A stretch of DNA of 64,000 nucleotides from Mucilaginibacter agri (GTDB taxonomy: Bacteria; Bacteroidota; Bacteroidia; Sphingobacteriales; Sphingobacteriaceae), in assembly GCF_009928685.1 (NCBI RefSeq), contig NZ_WWEO01000034.1:1-64000 (forward strand), written 5' to 3'. The notes under the pieces are model-generated. The model had not been told where the DNA came from. It did not search any database and worked only from the letters and a program-made list of their open reading frames with translations. The translations under genes and the position numbers were made by a program. Below, one piece after another: positions 24,588-32,968 of the stretch; the first letter of the stretch is position 1, and each line of letters starts with the position of its first letter.

Positions 24588-25919
24588 ATGGAAATAGTAA
24601 TCATGATCGTCCAGTTCATGCTGGGCATTTCGTTAATGGTGACCGTTCATGAATTGGGACATTTCCTGGCTGCAAGAGCCATTGGCATAAAAGTGAAAAA
24701 ATTCTATTTGTTTTTTGACACCTTCGGCTGGCGCCTGTTTCGCTTTCATTACAAAGGCACCGAATTTGGAATTGGCTGGTTACCCATTGGCGGGTATATA
24801 CGGATGATAGGTACTATCGCCGATGATGAGAATGAGCCGGATGAAGATGTTAACGTCCCTACGACCCAACGCTATTATTCAAAACCGGTTTGGCAGCGCA
24901 TGATAGTTATGTCAGCCGGAATTTTGATGAATCTTTTGCTTGCCTTAGTCATTTATTGCAGCCTTTTCTTGTATTACGGGCGAAATCAGATCACAGGTCT
25001 TGGCAGCAGTTTTACGATCCTTCCCGGGGAACTCGGAATTCAAGCAGGCCTTCAGCCGGGAGATCAGGTAACCGCGATCAATGCCGATTCATTGCTTTAT
25101 GAAGACGAATTGCTTAGTACTCATTTAATGCATGGCAATACGGTACTTTCCATTGTTCGGAAACATGGCAACGAAAGGGTGCACTTGCATGTAGCGGTTT
25201 CCCCAAAGATCATGCAGCTGGTAGCTGATAAAGGCTTAACCCAGTTCTTCTCCATTAAAGCAGGGTTTAAAATCGATTCCGTATATACCAATCTCGATCT
25301 ACGGAAGAATACTGCATTTAAAAATGCGCATATCATTGCATTGAATGGTGATTCCGTGCGAACCTATAATGATTTTATCATCCGTCTGAAGGAGAATAAG
25401 CAACGGCAATTATATCTGACGGTCATTCATGATGGAAAAACCAATACCATGCTGGCCCATCGTGACAAGGATGGTCATATTGGCTTTAGTCTTGATAGCA
25501 AGCTGCCATCCTATAAACCGGAAAGTATTAATATCAGCCAATCCCTGACTGCAGGTTCGTCCAAAGTTTGGAACACCATCAGTGAAAACACCAAAGGATT
25601 AAGCCAGATAGTTAAAGGGGAAGTTAAAGTGAAGGATGGGTTACTTGGACCTATAAGGATCGCCGGCCTTTTCAGCAGCCATTTCGATGGAAAACGATTT
25701 TGGAGCTTGGTCGCCTTATTATCGACAGGACTTGGCCTGATCAACCTCCTTCCTCTGGCTCCCCTTGATGGTGGAGTTATGGCGGTCCTTTTTTGGGAAG
25801 CATTAACCGGAAAAAAAGCCAGCCGAAACTTTTGGGCAGGGTTTTACCTGTCAGGCCTGTTGTTTGTTATTCTGCTTTCGGCTTATATTCTTTTCAATGA
25901 TATTCGTTCAATAACCTAA
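24588..25919 (+). CDS. M50 site-2 protease-like membrane metallopeptidase (RseP family)
   Basis: A 443-residue intramembrane zinc protease. HELGH at 21-25 lies in the first helix, the following strand VKKFYLFFDTFGWRLF is typical of RseP, and the third zinc ligand is in PLAPLDGG (D394). A PDZ-like domain spans about 130-200 (GELGIQAGLQPGDQVTAINA). RseP-type enzymes release anti-sigma factors or signal peptides in the membrane. A second copy in an accessory operon could act on a local substrate, for example a peptide or an anti-sigma factor, but none is evident. Catalytic residues appear intact. Confidence 0.9.
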   Translation: MEIVIMIVQFMLGISLMVTVHELGHFLAARAIGIKVKKFYLFFDTFGWRLFRFHYKGTEFGIGWLPIGGYIRMIGTIADDENEPDEDVNVPTTQRYYSKPVWQRMIVMSAGILMNLLLALVIYCSLFLYYGRNQITGLGSSFTILPGELGIQAGLQPGDQVTAINADSLLYEDELLSTHLMHGNTVLSIVRKHGNERVHLHVAVSPKIMQLVADKGLTQFFSIKAGFKIDSVYTNLDLRKNTAFKNAHIIALNGDSVRTYNDFIIRLKENKQRQLYLTVIHDGKTNTMLAHRDKDGHIGFSLDSKLPSYKPESINISQSLTAGSSKVWNTISENTKGLSQIVKGEVKVKDGLLGPIRIAGLFSSHFDGKRFWSLVALLSTGLGLINLLPLAPLDGGVMAVLFWEALTGKKASRNFWAGFYLSGLLFVILLSAYILFNDIRSIT

Positions 25920-25930
25920 CCTGATTAACA

Positions 25931-26524
25931 ATGCTAACAGAATTGATCAAACAGATAGAGAGCCATGTGACCGGTCTATTATTACACCAGTTACCGTCGG
26001 GCATGTTCTACCACAATATCAACCACACCCGCCAAATGGTGGCAGCTGTAGCCGAGTTATCCGGCCAGATGCTGTTTAACGAATGGGAACGCCATATTTT
26101 ACAGGCATCGGCCTGGTTCCATGATAGTGGTTATTGTTACAGCTATGATGGCCATGAGGCGATCAGTATGACTTTGGCCGGTGATTTTTTAAGAGAAAAA
26201 GGCGTAAAGGACAATTTTATTCATTCCGTTAATGAATGCATCAGGGCTACCAAAATGCCCCAACATCCTACCTCGGCCATGCAGAGTGTGATGTGCGATG
26301 CAGATATGCGTCACCTTTCATTACCTGATTACGAATTGCAGTCGGCCAGTTTACGTCAGGAGTGGGCAGTTCATTTGAAGAGGGACTTTAGCGAAAAGGA
26401 TTGGCATCGCCAGAATCTTGAATTTTTGACCAGCCATCGTTACTTCACCACCCCAGCCAGGTCATTTTGGGAACCACAAAAAATTTTAAATATTAATTAT
26501 TTAAGACTATTGCTCAACGAATAA
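25931..26524 (+). CDS. HD-domain metal-dependent phosphohydrolase
   Basis: A 197-residue HD-superfamily protein. H28 and H32 lie in FYHNINHTRQM, the HD pair is at 64-65 (WFHDSGY), H75/E76 are in DGHEAIS, and D124/D126 follow in VMCDADMRH. These fit a metal-binding nucleotidase or phosphodiesterase site. No partner domain. It starts 11 bp after the protease gene. The substrate is not predictable; proteins of this size are often annotated as predicted metal-dependent HD hydrolases. Confidence 0.85.
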   Translation: MLTELIKQIESHVTGLLLHQLPSGMFYHNINHTRQMVAAVAELSGQMLFNEWERHILQASAWFHDSGYCYSYDGHEAISMTLAGDFLREKGVKDNFIHSVNECIRATKMPQHPTSAMQSVMCDADMRHLSLPDYELQSASLRQEWAVHLKRDFSEKDWHRQNLEFLTSHRYFTTPARSFWEPQKILNINYLRLLLNE

Positions 26525-26527
26525 GAT

Positions 26528-27115
26528 ATGAAACAGATGCGCCTGATCTTATTGGTATTCTTTTTTTACACAAGCGTTGGCTTTGCTCAAATAGCAGACA
26601 AGCAAGTGCAAGTGATAAGTTATCTTGAAGCCCTTCAAAATACTGCTGATTCCCTGTTAAAAAATACACCCCGAAAAGAGTCAGGTGAATCGTATTTCAA
26701 TATTTCGGATGTCTTATATGCTAAAGCACGTCAAATAACAACACAAGAGGTATTCCGTCAAAGGGATATGGCAAACTCAGGATTTATGGTGACGATGCAG
26801 CAATTGTTAAAAAAGCTTCAGGCCGATCTGTATAAGGATAAGCCAGCTTTAGCCAATCTTGATATACCTGATAATTTGGGTATAACAGTAAAGGCAGCAC
26901 TGACCAATTTTTTCCGCATTCAACCACCTTTAGGCCTTGAACAGGATCAGCGCTATGCATGGGTAATGATTCAGGTCTTTGAAAATCTCGACCAGATATC
27001 AGTAGGTCTTTTACAAGAGCGGCTCACTGCTGAACTCCGAAAAAGTATCCTGCAACGTTTGGTAGTACAGCAAAATATTATCAGTCGATTAAAGCAATAT
27101 CAGAAAACTAACTAA
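26528..27115 (+). CDS. Secreted protein of unknown function (195 aa)
   Basis: A signal peptide (MKQMRLILLVFFFYTSVGFA) is followed by a helical, Gln-rich protein with no Cys and no motif I know (e.g. VTMQQLLKKLQADLYKDKPA, IQPPLGLEQDQRYAWVMIQV). It should be periplasmic. The gene starts 3 bp after the HD gene; the 60-bp gap after it contains a GCCGGCCGGC palindrome at 27141-27150. Confidence 0.65.
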   Translation: MKQMRLILLVFFFYTSVGFAQIADKQVQVISYLEALQNTADSLLKNTPRKESGESYFNISDVLYAKARQITTQEVFRQRDMANSGFMVTMQQLLKKLQADLYKDKPALANLDIPDNLGITVKAALTNFFRIQPPLGLEQDQRYAWVMIQVFENLDQISVGLLQERLTAELRKSILQRLVVQQNIISRLKQYQKTN

Positions 27116-27175
27116 TACAGATCCAGAAAAATTCCGGTTTGCCGGCCGGCGGTCTGATAAAAACCAAAATACAAA

Positions 27176-27766
27176 ATGAAGAATCACGAGTATATGACCG
27201 CCGAAATCCGGGAGCATCTGGAAGCAACGCAAACACTAACCGAAACAGTTTTTTTAGATAAAATAGAACAGGCTGCTGCTATGATCATTGACACGATCAA
27301 TAATGGTAAAAAACTACTGCTGTTTGGAAATGGTGGCAGCGCAAGTGATGCCCAGCACATTGCAGCAGAATTTACAGGCCGTTATGTGAGGGAGCGGCGC
27401 GGCTTGCCCGCTATTGCGCTGACAACGGATACTTCTGCGCTTACGGCGATAGGAAATGACTATGGATTTGCCGCCGTTTTTGCACGACAAGTGGAAGCAT
27501 TGGCCCAGGAAGGTGATCTGGTGATCGGTATATCCACAAGCGGGAATAGTGAAAATGTGGTTGCCGGATTATTCGAAGCTAAAAACAGGGGTTGCCGTCT
27601 GATTGGGCTATCCGGGGCGGACGGTGGTATGGTATCGGTTATTTGCGACGTTACCTTAAATGTTAATAGCAAGGTTACAGCGCGTGTACAGGAAATGCAT
27701 ATCCTGGTGGGACATTTATTATGCAGCGCAACAGACAGAATGTTCGCACCGGCAGATAAACCCTAA
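27176..27766 (+). CDS. gmhA: Phosphoheptose isomerase-like SIS-domain protein
   Basis: A 196-residue SIS-fold protein matching GmhA (sedoheptulose-7-phosphate isomerase) in length and motifs: LFGNGGSASDAQHIAAEFTG with E65, ALTTDTSALTAIGNDYGF, GISTSGNSENV, and QEMHILVGH with H180. E65 and H180 align with the catalytic pair of the E. coli enzyme. The usual role is the first step of heptose synthesis for lipopolysaccharide. No other heptose gene is near; it lies 18 bp upstream of the LanB gene, so an accessory role in a peptide or envelope pathway is possible. The enzyme family is secure, the context odd. Confidence 0.88.
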   Translation: MKNHEYMTAEIREHLEATQTLTETVFLDKIEQAAAMIIDTINNGKKLLLFGNGGSASDAQHIAAEFTGRYVRERRGLPAIALTTDTSALTAIGNDYGFAAVFARQVEALAQEGDLVIGISTSGNSENVVAGLFEAKNRGCRLIGLSGADGGMVSVICDVTLNVNSKVTARVQEMHILVGHLLCSATDRMFAPADKP

Positions 27767-27784
27767 AATTCATTTCGGCCTCTG

Positions 27785-30700
27785 ATGAGTTATCATTTTT
27801 CAAAATATATTCTACAGCGCATACCCATCTTTCCGGTAAACCGTTACAGGCAGCCACTATCCGAAACGCTGCTTGATCCCTTATTTCAGGCGGCCCTTTT
27901 TCTGGCCAGTCCCCAATTCTATGCGCGACTGTTAAATGCCGGCTTTGACATCTCAAAAATGAACGGCAGGGAAATTAAAAGCGCTACGCGGTACCTGAAC
28001 CGCGCATGTTTTCGTTCAACGCCTTTCGGATATTTTGCATCGGTCAATGTTGGCGTGTGGGAAAGTGGCGGACATATTCATTTAAGAGAAAATGCTGATG
28101 AAATGCAATCATTTATTCAACCTGCGGAATTGGTCTTACAATCTTTATTCCGGCAACGAGCAGCTGAAAATCCAAATATTAGCTATGAACCTAATCCGAC
28201 TTTGTATCGGGTAAAGAAACATTTTCGCTTTATCAGGGAAGAGTCGGGCAATAATCATAAAAGAAGCTATCAATTACAGTCTTCTTTATATGCGGTAATT
28301 TTAAATGCGCTGTTAAAGTATTGCAAAAACGGAAAAAGCAGGAATTTAATCATTGCGCGGATCTGCAGGGATGCGCGATGTACGCAGGAAGAGGGGGTTG
28401 AATACTTCGAATTTTTGAAGGATGCACAAATCTTGCTTCCAAAGCAGCGTGCGACGATCACTGGCCATGTTGAAGATCTTTTGGATCACAAATCGCTAAC
28501 CATTAATACGGCGATATTAAATTTAGGCCCTGCATATGAATTAAAAAAGCAAGGCTTGTTATTAGCGCCATCCCTTCAAATTCTCGACAGCCGGTTGCGA
28601 ACGCTCATCGCTGAACCTGCTGAAGAAAAAAGCCTGCTTAATACAATATTGGTTCGCAAAACAACGGTCAATTCAGTCGATATCAGTTACCAGGCAGATT
28701 TGAAACAGGGTTTATCTGCGTTGGACAAATTATGCCCGGAAGACCAGTTACCGGCATTAAAGGAATTTAAAGGAAAATTCCGAAAGCACTTTGAAGGTGA
28801 ACGTATCCCTTTATTACTGGCGCTTGATCCTGAATTGGGTATCGGCTACCAGGCAGAACCGCTTGAATCACCGAATCCATTATTAGAAACCGTTAATATC
28901 CGTCCAAGGGGCGGAAGACTGTCAACAGTATTCTGGACCGAAGCCCACCGATGTCTGATGGCCTCCTGGATTAAAATGGAGAGCCGGAACGATACCGTAA
29001 TATTCCTGGAGGAAAAGGAATTAAATAGACTGCCGGGATCTCAGCCCTCAGTTACCAACCTTGGTTCTTCGGCGCTTTTTAATATAAGTGAGGATGGGGT
29101 ATTTATTGAAAGTGCCGGAGGGTGTAACCCGCTTGCACTAATTGGTCGGTTTACACTGGCTGATCCTTCGATTTCAAGGGTCGGTAAAGATATTGCCGCG
29201 CAAATTGAAAGTTTAAACCCCGACCTGATCTTTGCCGAGATCCTGCATTTGGCAGACCCCCATATAGATAATGTAAATCGCCGTGAGCAGTTATGGACCT
29301 ACCAGCTGCCTGTACTGGCAGCCAGTATTCCTGGAACGGAAACCATAACACTTGATGACCTTTACGTAGAACTGGCCGGGAGCGTGGCGCTGATTTGGTC
29401 GAAAAAACATCAAAAGTACGTTATTCCGAGGTTAACCAGCGCTTATAACCATAGTATTGACCAGCTTCCTCTGTTTCGCTTCCTTGCTGATCTTTCTTAT
29501 CAATACGGGCGGACGCAATTGTCTTTTGATCTCAGCCATTATTTTCCGGGTTTCAGTTATTATCCCCGGGTAATGTATCAGGGCGTAATACTCAGTTTGG
29601 CTACCTGGATCATCAGCCCTGATGAATTAATGCAACTTCAAAACGAAAACGGAGGAACCGAGGCTTTCATGAAATTAGCTGAAAGGCATCGGTTACCGAA
29701 GAAATTCATAGTTTCCGAGGGAGACCAACAACTGGTTTTTGATCAGCTTAAGGAGGAAGATTTACGCCTATTCCGTGAGACAATACGTACTCATAGACAA
29801 ATGGTCATTCGTGAATACCTCCCGCAAAAATCAAAAGAAGCAGTAATCGGTTCAGAATCGGGCAACCAATATCATGTTCAGTTTAATGCTGTTATGATAC
29901 CCGATGAACCCCTTCATTTGCCGGCACCGCATTTTGTAGCTACAGAACACCATCAGCAACGGAAATTTATCCCGGGTACTGAATGGCTTTATCTGAAACT
30001 GTATATTCCGCGCTTAGCCGTGAACCGATTACTGCTTCAGTTGCAAAAGGTGATCAATAAAAAGTTCATCCATGGCAGAATCAGCCGCTGGTTTTTTATC
30101 CGTTATGAAGATCACGCGCCGCATATTCGTTTACGTTTTAAGTTCGATCCCTTAGATATCGATGCTGTATTAGCGGCTTTACGGTTAGTGTTGGAAGATA
30201 ATGTGCACCAGCATCTGATCAGGGAATATCAATTAGATGTGTACAGCAGGGAACTGGAAAGATACCAGGCAGCCGGCATCGAAGAAACCGAGGAATTTTT
30301 TTGGTATAGCAGTGAATTTGTAGTGCATTTTTTAAAAGCCATAAAGTCCGGCAATCGTATTCCGTCCTTTCAGGCTGCTGCATTTACTGTTAAAGTGATC
30401 ACCGAAGGCTTTTATTCTGCTGCAGAGCAACAACTGGAGTTTTGGCAAAACGCATTTGAAAACTATTTTACAGAGTTTGAAGGAAAGAACATCAAAGTCG
30501 AACTTGACCATAAATACCGTGTTCACAGCCAGGAACTCGATGTTTTTCTGCATGCGCTGGAACCCTTTCCGGAAAAACAGCTTCAGCATTGGCTGAAAAA
30601 AATGCGGCTTAAAGCGATAGAAATTAATAAAAAGCTTGATAATAATGCGTCAAAAAGAGACTACCTGCTTAGTCTTATACATGTGCACCTGAATAGGATG

Positions 30701-30796
30701 TTTGCCGACCAGCAGCGGGAACAGGAAATGGTCATTTATTTTTTGTTATCTAAATGGATGCGTTCCAGAATTGCCAGGCAAAAAAAGGGTATCTAA
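27785..30796 (+). CDS. Full-length LanB-type lantibiotic dehydratase
   Basis: A 1003-residue class I lanthipeptide dehydratase. The N-terminal glutamylation domain begins FPVNRYRQPLSETLLDPLFQ and has the conserved CFRSTPFGYFASVNVG (about 75-90). The C-terminal elimination domain (SpaB_C type) begins near 730 (GTEWLYLKLYIPRL, then SRWFFIRYEDHAPHIRLRFK). Both domains are present in one chain, as in true LanBs, so it should use glutamyl-tRNA to convert Ser/Thr to dehydroamino acids. No LanC cyclase, protease-transporter or LanT is found nearby. The candidate substrate is the Thr-rich peptide encoded about 1.9 kb downstream. It ends 2 bp from the convergent response regulator. Confidence 0.9.
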   Translation: MSYHFSKYILQRIPIFPVNRYRQPLSETLLDPLFQAALFLASPQFYARLLNAGFDISKMNGREIKSATRYLNRACFRSTPFGYFASVNVGVWESGGHIHLRENADEMQSFIQPAELVLQSLFRQRAAENPNISYEPNPTLYRVKKHFRFIREESGNNHKRSYQLQSSLYAVILNALLKYCKNGKSRNLIIARICRDARCTQEEGVEYFEFLKDAQILLPKQRATITGHVEDLLDHKSLTINTAILNLGPAYELKKQGLLLAPSLQILDSRLRTLIAEPAEEKSLLNTILVRKTTVNSVDISYQADLKQGLSALDKLCPEDQLPALKEFKGKFRKHFEGERIPLLLALDPELGIGYQAEPLESPNPLLETVNIRPRGGRLSTVFWTEAHRCLMASWIKMESRNDTVIFLEEKELNRLPGSQPSVTNLGSSALFNISEDGVFIESAGGCNPLALIGRFTLADPSISRVGKDIAAQIESLNPDLIFAEILHLADPHIDNVNRREQLWTYQLPVLAASIPGTETITLDDLYVELAGSVALIWSKKHQKYVIPRLTSAYNHSIDQLPLFRFLADLSYQYGRTQLSFDLSHYFPGFSYYPRVMYQGVILSLATWIISPDELMQLQNENGGTEAFMKLAERHRLPKKFIVSEGDQQLVFDQLKEEDLRLFRETIRTHRQMVIREYLPQKSKEAVIGSESGNQYHVQFNAVMIPDEPLHLPAPHFVATEHHQQRKFIPGTEWLYLKLYIPRLAVNRLLLQLQKVINKKFIHGRISRWFFIRYEDHAPHIRLRFKFDPLDIDAVLAALRLVLEDNVHQHLIREYQLDVYSRELERYQAAGIEETEEFFWYSSEFVVHFLKAIKSGNRIPSFQAAAFTVKVITEGFYSAAEQQLEFWQNAFENYFTEFEGKNIKVELDHKYRVHSQELDVFLHALEPFPEKQLQHWLKKMRLKAIEINKKLDNNASKRDYLLSLIHVHLNRMFADQQREQEMVIYFLLSKWMRSRIARQKKGI

Positions 30797-30798
30797 GC

Positions 30799-31527
30799 CT
30801 ACCGGTTGGTTTTGATCAGCCTTTCATCCATACGTTCTAAAAATGCCTGTTTATATTGGTCACCCATCATTAGACTTTCGCCGTTATGTAAACGGACTTG
30901 CGCCCTTTCAATCACCTTAACAAAATTTATGTTGACAATGAATGATCGGTGAATGCGGGCAAATATGGTTTTCGGCAAATGCCGTTCAATTTCTTTAATA
31001 GTCAGGTAAGTGGTGTGCTTTCCATCATTTGTATATATATGGATATAATTTGCTGAGCCTTCCATGTAGATCACTTCGTCAAATCTGATTTTGACCAGCC
31101 TGCCCTTAACCTCACTTTTGATCGTGAAAAAATCATCCATTGGCGCTGCGGCAATTTTTGCCGGCCTGATAATTTTTCTTCTGGCTTTTTGAATGCATTT
31201 AGCAAAGCGCTCATAATTGATCGGCTTTAACAAAAAATCGAAAGCTTCCCGGTCAAAGGCCTGGAGTGCATATTCTGGAAACGCGGTTGTAAAAACCACC
31301 GTTGTATACAGGTTGACCATTCCTGCCAGTTCCAGGCCGGATAATTGTCGCATATCAACATCAACAAAAGTGATATCAGGTGCGTTTTCACCGGTAAGAA
31401 ATGGTAGTGCCTCCAGTGGATTTTGCGCCTGACCTATCAGCGTCAGGTCGGGCGTTAACTCAATATATTCTTTTAGAAGCGCAATAGCATCCGGTTCATC
31501 GTCGATCACGTAGCAGGTAAAATTCAT
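30799..31527 (-). CDS. LytTR-family response regulator
   Basis: A 242-residue two-domain regulator: a receiver domain (1-120) with acidic patch DD at 9-10, probable phospho-acceptor D56 in FVDVDMRQLSG and TTAFPEYA, then a LytTR DNA-binding domain (about 135-235; IKSEVKGRLVKIRFDEVIYM, HIYTNDGKHTTYLTIKEIE, IHRSFIVNIN). It overlaps the kinase gene by 4 bp, so they form a two-component pair. Convergent with LanB, it probably controls the peptide locus. LytTR regulators paired with bacteriocin genes are common. Confidence 0.92.
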   Translation of the reverse strand: MNFTCYVIDDEPDAIALLKEYIELTPDLTLIGQAQNPLEALPFLTGENAPDITFVDVDMRQLSGLELAGMVNLYTTVVFTTAFPEYALQAFDREAFDFLLKPINYERFAKCIQKARRKIIRPAKIAAAPMDDFFTIKSEVKGRLVKIRFDEVIYMEGSANYIHIYTNDGKHTTYLTIKEIERHLPKTIFARIHRSFIVNINFVKVIERAQVRLHNGESLMMGDQYKQAFLERMDERLIKTNR

Positions 31528-32582
31528 AGGTTCAGGGTTAAGGTTATCTTATATATACTGTCATTTTCTGTGACGGCAAGCTGGTGCCTTTCAGGAAATA
31601 AGTTGGCTAAACGTTTTTTAATATTTTTTAAACCTACGCCGCTGCTGGGATAGGGCGTGCTTTTTCTTTTCAGATTTTGTGTAGTAAAATGCAGGCCGTT
31701 TTGATTGACCTCCAGGTCGATCTTACCTGAATTACTCCTATCGCCAAGATCCCCATGTTTAAGCATATTCTCTACCAGGGTAAGAAGGATTAGCGGGGGG
31801 ATCATCACTTCTTTAAGCTTTCCCTTTTTAGTGAACTTAAGATATATTTCACCTTGAAACCGTAACGCACTTAGTTCAATCAGTTTATCGATCTGTCCAA
31901 TTTCCGCTAATAATGGAACCATCCGGTTATCCTGACTGCTTAATAAAGAGTAGCGCATCAATTCGGAAAGGAGCATGACTCCCTTGCCTGCCCTGTCTGA
32001 AAGTTTATGGACCGCATTAAAAATGAAGTTCAGCGTATTAAAAAGTAAATGAGGACTGATCTGATTTTGCAAAAAGGCATTTTCGGCGGTGATAAATTTG
32101 TTCTCCAGCTCCAGTGAACGGGTAATTTGTCTAAGACTTTCCTTTTCCATGAAGTGGTTCCGTTCCTTAAACTTTACCATATATAGCATCGACCAATAAG
32201 CGATACTGAACCCTATAAAAAATATTTCCCGGAATATATTGGTGAGATAAATCTTTTCATGCATTGTATCTAAGGCATACCGGACCGGGCCGCCGCCGGT
32301 TAGCCAGACATCAATATGAAGTTTCATCCATAAGAAGAACAATAATTCGAGGATGATCAATGCAATGGAGATCAAATAGGGTCGCGAGGTTCTAAAAAAT
32401 GCAAAGTCTAAAATGATGTGGGCGTTTCCATAGAATAGGAATATATTCAGCGCATAATAAATAACATATTGAAGTGGTGAGGCGAGTAGACCAACGGTAA
32501 TATTGATTAAGGCAAGTTCATAAAGAATGAACAAAGCCCAAACCAGTAGGTGTCTGAACAAAATAACCTTTGATATATTCAT
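31524..32582 (-). CDS. LytS/YehU-type sensor histidine kinase
   Basis: About 352 residues from the ATG at 32582, chosen because it starts with the first membrane helix (MNISKVILFRHLLVWALFIL); an upstream in-frame start at 32621 would add charged residues. Four membrane helices (10-135) have no large extracellular sensor domain. The His_kinase dimerisation motif NQISPHLLFNTLNFIF carries H178, and the ATPase part has VENMLKHGDLGD and SGVGLKNIKKRL. It would pass phosphate to the overlapping LytTR regulator and may sense a membrane or peptide signal. Divergent from the precursor peptide gene. Confidence 0.9.
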   Translation of the reverse strand: MNISKVILFRHLLVWALFILYELALINITVGLLASPLQYVIYYALNIFLFYGNAHIILDFAFFRTSRPYLISIALIILELLFFLWMKLHIDVWLTGGGPVRYALDTMHEKIYLTNIFREIFFIGFSIAYWSMLYMVKFKERNHFMEKESLRQITRSLELENKFITAENAFLQNQISPHLLFNTLNFIFNAVHKLSDRAGKGVMLLSELMRYSLLSSQDNRMVPLLAEIGQIDKLIELSALRFQGEIYLKFTKKGKLKEVMIPPLILLTLVENMLKHGDLGDRSNSGKIDLEVNQNGLHFTTQNLKRKSTPYPSSGVGLKNIKKRLANLFPERHQLAVTENDSIYKITLTLNL

Positions 32583-32644
32583 TATAACGTCTCTGCGGGC
32601 ATTTGCCTTTCTGCATATCACAATTGCCTCTCTGTGTAATAAAG

Positions 32645-32675
32645 TTTAGGTTCGATTTTCATCACGGTAGTTTTG
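32645..32675 (+). promoter_or_regulatory. Bacteroidota-type promoter for the precursor peptide
   Basis: TTTA (32645-32648) is followed after exactly 19 bp by TAGTTTTG (32668-32675). The second matches the TAnnTTTG -7 consensus of Bacteroidota; the first matches the -33 TTTG in three of four bases. Transcription would start near 32682, about 10 bp before the ATG at 32693. The element lies within the 110-bp gap to the kinase gene, a likely place for LytTR control. Confidence 0.5.
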
Positions 32676-32692
32676 ATATAAAAATTACCAAT

Positions 32693-32875
32693 ATGAAAAA
32701 CATTAAATCAAAAAGGTTGCACAAAAGTTTAGAAACTATTTGCGACTTTAACAGGGGAAATACAAAAGCTTACAGCGAAACTACCAAGCCCACTGAAACA
32801 GATCCAACCACGGCAACGGTCACCATCATCATCACAACAGTTAATACGGGGCACGCGGGGAAAATGTTAATATAA
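32693..32875 (+). CDS. Thr-rich RiPP precursor peptide, class I lanthipeptide-like, no Cys in core
   Basis: A 60-residue peptide beginning MKNIKSKRLHKSLETICDFN, resembling the Lys-rich leaders of Bacteroidota class I lanthipeptide precursors (KLxLxKETI pattern). The following part, from about residue 30, has ten to twelve Thr (e.g. TDPTTATVTIIITTVNTG) and ends HAGKMLI. The only Cys is C17 in the leader, so the presumed core cannot form lanthionine rings. I chose the ATG at 32693 because it gives this leader; a longer frame from 32603 has no family sense. It follows a good promoter and sits beside a LytTR/LytS pair and a LanB gene. It could be a linear dehydrated peptide, a decayed lanthipeptide or a signal peptide for the kinase. 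Confidence 0.7.
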   Translation: MKNIKSKRLHKSLETICDFNRGNTKAYSETTKPTETDPTTATVTIIITTVNTGHAGKMLI

Positions 32876-32968
32876 AGTTAAATATTATTTAATTTTTTCC
32901 CGTCAACTAAATATCCTAAACCCTCGGTTATGTAGCTTATATTAATTGGAAACAAATATTTCAGTGTT

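Noticed and set aside
27116-27175. GCCGGCCGGC palindrome before gmhA as terminator
   Set aside because: No T-run follows and the ggttt/aaacc arms are short; may be part of a control region but not a terminator.
32603-32692. N-terminal extension of the precursor peptide
   Set aside because: It covers the promoter and kinase upstream region and does not resemble a leader.
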